A stretch of 5,985 bases of DNA from Bryobacteraceae bacterium (GTDB lineage Bacteria > Acidobacteriota > Terriglobia > Bryobacterales > Bryobacteraceae), in the NCBI GenBank assembly GCA_030039005.1, contig JASHQT010000362.1, positions 1 to 5,985 of the forward strand, read 5' to 3'. This document shows, one piece after another, positions 1-5,367 of this stretch. The position numbers and the translations under genes were made by a program. The notes below the pieces were generated by a model that worked only from the letters and a program-made list of their open reading frames with translations, had not been told where the DNA came from and did not search any database. Each line of letters begins with the position of its first letter. Within the stretch, counting starts at the first letter, position 1.

Positions 1-2
1 TG

Positions 3-806
3 GTGCCACTGGTGTTGTTCATTCCGGCGCTGTGGTTCTTGCGGCGTCGGTGGCGGGAGCTGGCGGGGCTGTTTGCGGCAGCGGGCGTGGTGGCGTTGCC
101 GTGGTATGCGCTGGTGAGCGCGCGAAATCCGGGGTTCCTGGGCGACTTCATCTGGAAGCATCACTTCGGGCGGTTCCTGAATACGGCCTTGCAGCACGGG
201 CAGCCTTTCTGGTTTTACGTTCCGGTATTGCTGGCGGGACTGTTCCCGTGGACGCCGCTGGTTGGCGTGGCGGCGAACGCAGGTTTGTTTCGAGACGTCC
301 GTTTGCGATTTTTGCTGGTGTGGTTCGCGTGGGGATTTGTGTTCTTCTCGGCGTCGCGCAACAAGCTACCCGGATATCTGCTGCCGCTGCTGCCGGCGGT
401 CGCGGTGCTGATGGGGATTGGCCTCGAACGAAGCGCGCATGCGAAGTATTGGCTGGCGGCCTGTGGCGCTTTGTTCTGCCTGGAACCGCCGCTGCTCGAG
501 ATACTGCCGCAGGCGCTGGCGAATGGACTGTCGCACACGGCGTTTCATCTCGGGCTGGCGAGCATCGTCGCGGGTGTGGCGCTGGCGGCGATGTGCGTGG
601 TGGGACGGCCGGAGCGGAGTGTGGCGGCGCTGGCGCTTTTTGCCACGGTGACCGTAGTTTGGGTGGTGTGGCGGGTGTATCCGGAGATGGACCGGGAGTT
701 GTCAGGTCGACAGGCAGCGACGGTGACGTGCCTGCCGCAGACGAATCGGTCGCAACGCTACAGTCTGGAGTATTATGCGGGACGGAGGCTCAGCGATTGT
801 AAATGA
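3..806 (+). CDS. ArnT/PMT-like membrane glycosyltransferase, C-terminal part (5' end outside window)
   Basis: This is the last 267 residues of a polytopic inner-membrane glycosyltransferase of the GT-C fold (PMT_2/ArnT-like). Members move a sugar from a polyprenyl-phosphate donor to lipid A, another glycolipid or protein on the periplasmic side. The frame is open to the left edge, so the GTG at base 3 is probably an internal Val codon. Family members run about 500-600 residues, so the N-terminal half with the catalytic acidic loop is missing. Visible family hallmarks are 'LPWYALVSARNPGFLGDF' then 'HHFGRFL' (about residues 32-59), 'QPFWFYVPVLLAGLFPWTPL' (67-86) and 'FFSASRNKLPGYLLPLLPA' (114-132), which resemble ArnT. 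Hydrophobic segments lie near 22-40, 70-90, 101-117, 122-140, 148-160, 180-200 and 207-223, followed by a soluble tail with Cys243 and Cys266. The stop lies 39 bp before the reductase start. The acceptor cannot be told from this half. The family is fairly sure, the substrate unknown. Confidence 0.82.
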   Translation: MPLVLFIPALWFLRRRWRELAGLFAAAGVVALPWYALVSARNPGFLGDFIWKHHFGRFLNTALQHGQPFWFYVPVLLAGLFPWTPLVGVAANAGLFRDVRLRFLLVWFAWGFVFFSASRNKLPGYLLPLLPAVAVLMGIGLERSAHAKYWLAACGALFCLEPPLLEILPQALANGLSHTAFHLGLASIVAGVALAAMCVVGRPERSVAALALFATVTVVWVVWRVYPEMDRELSGRQAATVTCLPQTNRSQRYSLEYYAGRRLSDCK

Positions 807-835
807 CGCGCAAATCTAGTAATCTCTATAGACAT

Positions 836-840
836 AGGGG
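836..840 (+). promoter_or_regulatory. Ribosome binding site of the nitrite/sulfite reductase
   Basis: AGGGG sits 5 nt before the ATG at 846, a good purine-rich Shine-Dalgarno match at a normal distance. It supports that ATG as the start. The 39-bp gap from the preceding stop is AT-richer than its surroundings. Its only -10-like hexamer (TATAGA, 827-832) lies too close to the start to serve an ordinary leader, so a promoter, if separate, would have to lie inside the preceding gene. Confidence 0.6.
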
Positions 841-845
841 TAATT

Positions 846-2633
846 ATGGCTGTTGACGTACCCACCAACCTCCTGAACCTGCAAGCCGAGACCGAGGCGG
901 AATACGACGCCACCGTGCGGCGTGACATCGAGCTGTTCCGTTCCTACGCGGAGAAGTACATGGCCGGCGCGCTGAGCGACGACGACTTTCGCGCGCAGCG
1001 GCTGCGGCGCGGCGTCTATAGCCAACGTCAAGCCGGCGTGCACATGATTCGCACCAAGATACCGGGCGGATCGATGACGGCGGACCAGATGGATCGGCTG
1101 GCCTTGATCGCGGATGAATTCGGCGGGGGCAAGGGACACCTGACCACGCGTCAAAACATTCAGTATCATTTTGTTCCGCTGCCGCGCGTCGCGGATCTGC
1201 TGCACAAACTGGCCGATTTCCGGCTGACGACGCGCGAGGCGTGCTACAACACGGTGCGTAACGTGACAGCGTGCCCGCTCGCCGGCCTGCTGGCGGAGGA
1301 ACCTTTCGATGTTCGTCCGTACGCGCGACAGGTGGCATTCGCGTTCCTGCACAAGGAACTGACCGACGCTATGCCGCGGAAGTTCAAGATCGCGTTTTCT
1401 GGCTGCCACGAAGATTGCATGGTGGGTTCGATCCACGATATCGGACTACGCGCGGTGATTCGCGACGGGCGGCGCGGGTTCCGGATGGTGGTGGGCGGCG
1501 GGTTGGGTCCGCTGCCGGTGGAAGCGCACCTTTTGGATGAATTCGTCCCAGTAGAGAATCTGGTGCATCGGTGCGAGGCGGTGCTGCGGCTGTTCAACAC
1601 TTACGGCAATCGCAAGAACAAAAACATGGCGCGATTGAAGTTCGTAGTGCGAGGTCGCGGCTGGGAGTGGGTGAAAGAAGAGATTGAGAAAAACTACCAG
1701 GACATCCTGGCTAATGGCGGAATAGCGACACCCGAAGTCGTACCGGACGGTTTTGGTGGTTTTCAAGCAGTGCCACCACCACTGGGGACAGGCGCCGAGC
1801 TGCCGCCGGTGCTGACAGGGAATGGACGCTCGGATCCGGCATACGAACGATGGCTGGAGACTAACATCCGCGAGCAGAAGCAGACCGGGTATGCGATGGT
1901 GACGGTGAACGTCCCCCAAGGGAATTTATCTGGGAAGCAAATGCATGGTTTGGCGGAGATTTCCCGTACCACCGGCGATAGCCTGCTGCGGGTAACGGTG
2001 GACCAGAACCTTGTGCTAGCTTACATACCCCTGAGGACGCTTCCGCAGGTTTATTATGCACTGGAGCGGCTGGGGCTGGCGGAAGCAGGAGCGTACGAGA
2101 TCGGCGATGTCACGACATGTCCGGGAGCTTACAGTTGCAACCTGGCGCTGACGAAGTCAATGAATTTAGGCGCAGCCTTGGCCGAAGTGGCCAAGAGCTA
2201 TGCGGATGCGCGGGTACGGGAGCTGCGGATCAAGATTAGCGGGTGCCCGAATTCGTGTGGACAGCATTGGATCGGCGACATTGGGTTTTACGGAAACGCG
2301 CGGAAGATCGACGGCCGGGAAGTCCCGTATTATTTGATGCTGCTGGGGGGCGGGTACGACGGCGAAGGCATTATGCGGTTCGGCGTGGCGGTCCAGAGCA
2401 TTCCCGCGCGGCTGGCGCCCGAAGCGGTGCGGCGCGTGCTGGATCACTATATCGCGAAACGGCAGGACGGGGAAAGCTTCCGGGAGTATGTGCTGCGGCA
2501 CAAAGTGGAGACGTTCCGCGGGCTGACGAATGATCTGGTGAAGCCGCCCGAGTTAGCGCCGGAGATGTACCGGGATTGGGGCGATGAGGTGGAGTACTCG
2601 CTGCAGTTGGGGCGCGGGGAGTGCGCCAGTTAG
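846..2633 (+). CDS. Ferredoxin-type siroheme nitrite/sulfite reductase
   Basis: This 595-residue soluble enzyme carries out a six-electron reduction of sulfite to sulfide or nitrite to ammonia, using a coupled siroheme-[4Fe-4S] centre and probably ferredoxin as donor. The two-fold repeat of the family is complete: ferrodoxin-like half domains near 45-125 and 340-410, each followed by a siroheme/cluster domain. The cluster ligands are in the C-terminal half: C425-x5-C431 ('TTCPGAYSC') and C467-x3-C471 ('SGCPNSC'). Siroheme and anion contacts are visible as R102 ('TTRQNIQYH'), R138 ('NTVRNV') and K179/K181 ('PRKFKIAFSG'). Recalled alignment to Mycobacterium tuberculosis SirA/NirA puts Tyr58 ('GVYSQRQ') and Cys133 ('REACYN') at the crosslinked Tyr69-Cys161 pair, which leans towards sulfite reduction. 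The start is fixed by AGGGG 5 nt upstream. No flavoprotein subunit, siroheme synthase, CysH or nitrate genes are nearby, so sulfite versus nitrite is unsettled and no symbol is given. Family assignment is very sure. Confidence 0.95.
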   Translation: MAVDVPTNLLNLQAETEAEYDATVRRDIELFRSYAEKYMAGALSDDDFRAQRLRRGVYSQRQAGVHMIRTKIPGGSMTADQMDRLALIADEFGGGKGHLTTRQNIQYHFVPLPRVADLLHKLADFRLTTREACYNTVRNVTACPLAGLLAEEPFDVRPYARQVAFAFLHKELTDAMPRKFKIAFSGCHEDCMVGSIHDIGLRAVIRDGRRGFRMVVGGGLGPLPVEAHLLDEFVPVENLVHRCEAVLRLFNTYGNRKNKNMARLKFVVRGRGWEWVKEEIEKNYQDILANGGIATPEVVPDGFGGFQAVPPPLGTGAELPPVLTGNGRSDPAYERWLETNIREQKQTGYAMVTVNVPQGNLSGKQMHGLAEISRTTGDSLLRVTVDQNLVLAYIPLRTLPQVYYALERLGLAEAGAYEIGDVTTCPGAYSCNLALTKSMNLGAALAEVAKSYADARVRELRIKISGCPNSCGQHWIGDIGFYGNARKIDGREVPYYLMLLGGGYDGEGIMRFGVAVQSIPARLAPEAVRRVLDHYIAKRQDGESFREYVLRHKVETFRGLTNDLVKPPELAPEMYRDWGDEVEYSLQLGRGECAS

Positions 2634-2636
2634 GTC

Positions 2637-2662
2637 TGTAGCCCACGCACTCTTGCGTGGGG
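2637..2662. repeat. First copy of a 26-nt GC-rich intergenic repeat (hairpin)
   Basis: The copy begins TGTAGCCCACGCACTC and ends GCGTGGGG. It recurs at 2710-2735 with 25 of 26 bases identical (T2654 against A2727), offset by 73 bp. It contains a perfect 8-bp hairpin: CCCACGCA (2642-2649), loop CTCT, TGCGTGGG (2654-2661). It starts 4 bp after the reductase stop codon, so any hairpin would form at the 3' end of that transcript. There is no T-run after it, so it is not a classic intrinsic terminator, though it could stabilise the 3' end or assist termination. The style resembles dispersed intergenic repeats I recall from acidobacterial genomes, which is memory and not a search result. Confidence 0.8.
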
Positions 2663-2665
2663 CGC

Positions 2666-2700
2666 GCGTTCACATGGGCCCTGGGGGCGCCCCTGAACGC
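2666..2700. repeat. Spacer inverted repeat between the two repeat copies
   Basis: GCGTTCA (2666-2672) is exactly complementary to TGAACGC (2694-2700). The 21-nt interior includes the self-complementary GGGGCGCCCC (2684-2693). This fills most of the 47-bp spacer between the two 26-nt copies, so nearly the whole convergent gap can fold. It could be an independent hairpin or the decayed right half of the first repeat copy. Confidence 0.5.
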
Positions 2701-2709
2701 CACAGGGTT

Positions 2710-2763
2710 TGTAGCCCACGCACTCTAGCGTGGGGATGGCACGCAGGAGTGCGTGCCCCACAA
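2710..2763. repeat. Second, longer copy of the intergenic repeat: composite palindrome
   Basis: The left part (2710-2735) is the second 26-nt copy and holds a 7-bp stem, CCCACGC (2715-2721) with GCGTGGG (2728-2734). The right part adds GGCACGCA (2738-2745), loop GGAG, TGCGTGCC (2750-2757), a perfect 8-bp hairpin. The outer ends are also related: the reverse complement of 2747-2762 matches 2710-2725 at 13 of 16 positions, so the element reads as an imperfect inverted repeat of about 54 bp made of two smaller hairpins. It ends 6 bp before the last codon block of the leftward ATPase gene, so it lies at the 3' ends of both convergent genes. No poly-T tract flanks it on either strand. Confidence 0.75.
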
Positions 2764-2768
2764 TTCGG

Positions 2769-3950
2769 TTAAGCGCGTTTTGACGAGCGGGCGCTCTGGG
2801 TTTTAGCGGCTTCGATGAAGGCGCCGTTGGCCAGGGCGAAAGCTGGGATCGAGATGGAGCGATCTACCAGATCCGCCATGGCGTGAACGGCCAGGCCTTC
2901 GGCTTCCTTGATAAAGGTCAAGCCGCAGGCGTCCGAATCGTAGTCGACATTGACGCAATCGCCGCCGCGCACCTGATCGGTAGCGATGAGGTTCGACATG
3001 GGCTGCACCAGCAGGCGTTCGATGGCGCGCTTCAGGTGGCGTGCGCCGTATTTCAAATCCGTGCCTTCGCGCAGCAGGAAATCGCGGGCATCGTCGGTCA
3101 TCTTGAACACGAAGGAGCGTTCTGGGGAGGTGTTGAAGATGCGCTGCTGGACCATGTTGAGCTCGATGTCCAGGATCTTGCGCAGCTCGCCGGTACCGAG
3201 CGGCTTGAAAGTGACGATCTTATCCAGACGATTGATGAACTCGGGAGTGAACTTGCGCCGCGCGGCTTCGATGCCGCTGCGCACGATCTTACCGTTCAGC
3301 TTTTCGTCCACGACACCATTCTGGGACTGACGCGAACACTCCGGGGCGTTGAAACCCAGGCGCGGGTTCATGAGGGCGCTCATTTCGCTGGCGCCCAGGT
3401 TGCTGGTCATGAAGATAAGGGCGCGGGAGAAATCGACCTTGCGATTGTCGCCCAAGGTGAGGGTGCCTTTGTCGAGAATGCCCAACAATAAATTCCACAG
3501 CGCGTCACTGGCTTTTTCGATTTCGTCGAAAAGGACAAAGCTGAGCTTGCAGGCATCGGTGTGATACTGGTTCAGAACTTCCTGGCTCAGCAGCGGATGA
3601 GTCTCGCGATGACCCAGGTAACCGGGAGGCGAGCCGATCAGCTTGGCGATCTCGTGGCTGTGCTGGAATTCCGCGCAGTCGATTTTGATGACTGCGCGAG
3701 GATTGCGCACCAGCGCTTCGGCGGTAGCCTCGACGATGCGCGTCTTGCCCGATCCTGTTGGCCCGAGAAAAAGGAAGTTTCCGATGGGACGGCCGGCGGG
3801 CGACATCCCGGTGAGGTTCATCTGGTAAATATTGACAATCTGCTGGATGGCTTCGTCTTGGCCTACGATCATGCGCCGTAAGCTAGCTTCCAAAGCCTCC
3901 GCATCCCGCCCGGTTTTCGTCGGATCTAAAGGAACATTAACCCGTAACAT
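2769..3950 (-). CDS. Stand-alone Hsp100 (ClpB/ClpC D2-like) AAA+ ATPase
   Basis: This cytosolic AAA+ ATPase resembles the second ATPase module of ClpA/ClpB/ClpC and should form a hexameric unfoldase or remodelling ring. In 393-residue numbering: Walker A GPTGSGKT (63-70), pore loop 'GSPPGYLGHRE' with GYLG (110-113), Walker B 'FVLFDE' (138-143), sensor 1 'FMTSN' (180-184), arginine finger in 'FTPEFINRLDK' (R241), sensor 2 'YGARHLKRA' (R304). A tail of about 50 residues follows the small subdomain. It lacks a first ATPase module, a Clp N-domain and a ClpX zinc finger. An LGF tripeptide (198-200) sits where ClpC has its ClpP-docking VGF. I chose the ATG at 3950 because conserved sequence begins 'MLRVNVPLD' and a GGGG stretch lies 11 nt upstream. 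An in-frame ATG at 4004 would add 18 residues, 28 bp from the preceding dehydrogenase. Family certain; substrate, partner and exact start not. Confidence 0.9.
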   Translation of the reverse strand: MLRVNVPLDPTKTGRDAEALEASLRRMIVGQDEAIQQIVNIYQMNLTGMSPAGRPIGNFLFLGPTGSGKTRIVEATAEALVRNPRAVIKIDCAEFQHSHEIAKLIGSPPGYLGHRETHPLLSQEVLNQYHTDACKLSFVLFDEIEKASDALWNLLLGILDKGTLTLGDNRKVDFSRALIFMTSNLGASEMSALMNPRLGFNAPECSRQSQNGVVDEKLNGKIVRSGIEAARRKFTPEFINRLDKIVTFKPLGTGELRKILDIELNMVQQRIFNTSPERSFVFKMTDDARDFLLREGTDLKYGARHLKRAIERLLVQPMSNLIATDQVRGGDCVNVDYDSDACGLTFIKEAEGLAVHAMADLVDRSISIPAFALANGAFIEAAKTQSARSSKRA

Positions 3951-4032
3951 TTTCTTCTGGGCCCCTTTCACAACCAATCCACACTTTCTAACAGCAAATC
4001 GCATGCCATACTTTGGGACCCCGGTAAAAGCC

Positions 4033-4779
4033 TTACTTACGTGGTTTTGCTGGCCGGACTTCCACCTGACTTACCAGAGTCCTTTCTGGCATTCTCAACA
4101 TCATGAGTACAATCTCCCCAATGTCTTCGGGCGCGATCTTCCAATCCGATTTGTTCTCTGCGCCACTGAATGATGTATCGACGCTTCCGGGCATAATGTG
4201 AGAGACCCGCACGTTCTGATAGCGCTCATCCATCATCATGGCCTCGGTGAACCCGTGGAGGCCAAACTTGGACGCGTTGTAAGCCGCGCCGCCGGCGAAG
4301 GCATTTTTGCCAGCCAGGCTACCTATATTGATGATGTACCCGGCGCCACGATTCCGCATGCGGGCGAGCGCCTGGCGCGAGCAATAAAACACTCCCGACA
4401 GATTTGTTTCCAGGGTTTCCCGCCACTGTTCCACGGTCAGCTCCGCCACCTGGCGCATGATTCCCACACCCGCATTGTTCACCAGGATGTCGGGACCTCC
4501 CAACTCGCCATCGATCCATTCAAACAACGCCTCAACCTCCGCGCTTCCTCTTACATCGGCAGCTTTGCCAAGCACTTTACGCCCCGGGGGCGGTTGCCCT
4601 ACTCCGTGCTCCGACTCAGCGGCGAGGCGGCGGAGGGCGTCGTCCACGCGGGCCTGGTCGCGTCCACAGATCGCGACCGATGCCCCAGCGGCTGAGAGAG
4701 CTCGCGCAATCGCGAATCCGATGCCGTGGGTGGCGCCGGTGATGAGGGCGGTGCGGCCATGCAAGAAAGTTTCGTTCAT
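4033..4779 (-). CDS. Short-chain dehydrogenase/reductase (classical SDR)
   Basis: This 248-residue soluble NAD(P)-dependent oxidoreductase has a single Rossmann fold and the full classical SDR set: TGATHGIG cofactor loop (14-21), NNAG (101-104), Asn126, Ser154 ('NIGSLAG') and YNASK with Tyr167 and Lys171, then 'PGSV' (197-200). Arg40 directly after the second strand ('CGRD') favours NADP(H). The C-terminus 'VEVRPAKPRK' resembles YdfG-like or ketoacyl-reductase-like SDRs, but the substrate cannot be read from sequence. A short Gly/Pro-rich insertion ('HGVGQPPPGRK', 58-68) precedes 'AADVRG', where relatives usually have a shorter turn. The ATG at 4779 has only a weak GGAT before it. The 171-bp gap upstream (4780-4950) is very GC-rich; I see no gene, clear promoter or terminator in it. 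The AAA+ ATPase follows on the same strand, so co-transcription is possible. Confidence 0.93.
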   Translation of the reverse strand: MNETFLHGRTALITGATHGIGFAIARALSAAGASVAICGRDQARVDDALRRLAAESEHGVGQPPPGRKVLGKAADVRGSAEVEALFEWIDGELGGPDILVNNAGVGIMRQVAELTVEQWRETLETNLSGVFYCSRQALARMRNRGAGYIINIGSLAGKNAFAGGAAYNASKFGLHGFTEAMMMDERYQNVRVSHIMPGSVDTSFSGAENKSDWKIAPEDIGEIVLMMLRMPERTLVSQVEVRPAKPRK

Positions 4780-4950
4780 GAATCCATGGTATTGGGCCGC
4801 ACGGGGGCGGCGGGCTACGCGCTGCGGCGGGGGTGCGGCGGCTGCCGGGCCGGGCTCGGCGGCGCTACCGTGAGACCTGAGCTGGCTGTACTGGTCGCAG
4901 ATGAGCGGAAATGACGGCCGAGTGGTAGGCGGTGGGCAAGCAGCTCTCGA

Positions 4951-5367
4951 CTAAAATCCTGCGAATGCGGCCCACGAGTAGATGGCCGTGAAGGCTGCGA
5001 ACAACAGCGTTATTCCAAAATATCCCGCCTTGACCCACCAGACGGTCAAGTACTCCCTGACGTCGAAGATCCCCTGCAGGGCCAGGCGGATGCCCCAGAA
5101 CACAGCGATGTAGGCGCAGAAGCCACGAGCCAGGTTGCTTCCGCCGGCGAGTTCGCGGGCGTTCAGAATGCTGAGCGTGGCGAAGGCGAGGATGGAGAGA
5201 ACGATATATCCGCCGTACACCCAATACATCTGGCGATGGAGGCGCGAGAGGCCGCGCAGTTGGTCTCGCCAATTCAGGCGCAATGGAACGAGCGCAGAGG
5301 CAATCAAAACTCCTAGTTGCCCGATTCCGGCGTAGGTGATCCAACGTGTGATCGACGCGCCGGTCAC
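4951..5367 (-). CDS. Small four-helix membrane protein coupled to the acyltransferase
   Basis: I do not recognise this 138-residue protein. It has about four hydrophobic helices (roughly 10-28, 48-68, 83-102, 112-135) with a basic, aromatic stretch between the first two ('LHRQMYWVYGGY', 43-54), as expected of a small inner-membrane protein without a cleaved signal peptide. The start is the GTG at 5367-5365, which overlaps the acyltransferase stop as GTGA; AGGTG (5376-5372) lies 4 nt before it. The same frame stays open upstream to 5964, but that stretch ('MANRGRQGRARR..') is arginine-rich shadow of the acyltransferase frame, so a 337-residue call would be wrong. Tight coupling suggests it is made in step with the acyltransferase and may be its membrane partner or accessory, which is inference. 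The stop is followed by the 171-bp gap before the dehydrogenase. Confidence 0.8.
   Translation of the reverse strand: MTGASITRWITYAGIGQLGVLIASALVPLRLNWRDQLRGLSRLHRQMYWVYGGYIVLSILAFATLSILNARELAGGSNLARGFCAYIAVFWGIRLALQGIFDVREYLTVWWVKAGYFGITLLFAAFTAIYSWAAFAGF
5364..5367 (-). promoter_or_regulatory. GTGA stop/start overlap (translational coupling site)
   Basis: On the minus strand the four bases GTGA contain both the GTG start of the small membrane protein (5367-5365) and the TGA stop of the acyltransferase (5366-5364). With the AGGTG ribosome site at 5376-5372 inside the end of the upstream gene, this is a classic arrangement for termination-reinitiation. Confidence 0.75.

Noticed and set aside
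32..802. 256-codon frame overlapping the glycosyltransferase
   Set aside because: Gly/Ala/Arg-rich shadow of the real frame, which has conserved ArnT-like motifs and membrane segments.
827..832. TATAGA as a -10 promoter element for the reductase
   Set aside because: It lies so close to the ribosome site that the transcript would start at or inside it, and no suitable -35 was found.
816..2501. Long minus-strand open frames opposite the reductase (816-1436, 1446-1919, 2166-2501)
   Set aside because: They are broken, biased in composition and lack domains, while the plus strand encodes an intact, motif-complete reductase. GC-rich DNA gives such shadows.
2637..2763. CRISPR array in the convergent gap
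   Set aside because: Only two repeat copies, each a hairpin, with a 47-bp spacer that itself holds an inverted repeat; no cas genes.
2883..3491. 202-codon plus-strand open frame opposite the AAA+ ATPase
   Set aside because: It mirrors the codon pattern of a clearly real minus-strand gene with all AAA+ motifs; no family resemblance or ribosome site.
4776..4787. Three-codon mini-ORF ATGGATTCATGA overlapping the dehydrogenase start
   Set aside because: A stop/start overlap that looks like a coupling leader, but three codons with no ribosome site are easily explained by chance.
4799..4870. Very GC-rich stretch upstream of the dehydrogenase as a terminator or structured RNA
   Set aside because: I could not find a clean long stem or a following T-run; the CGG-rich runs are mostly one-sided.
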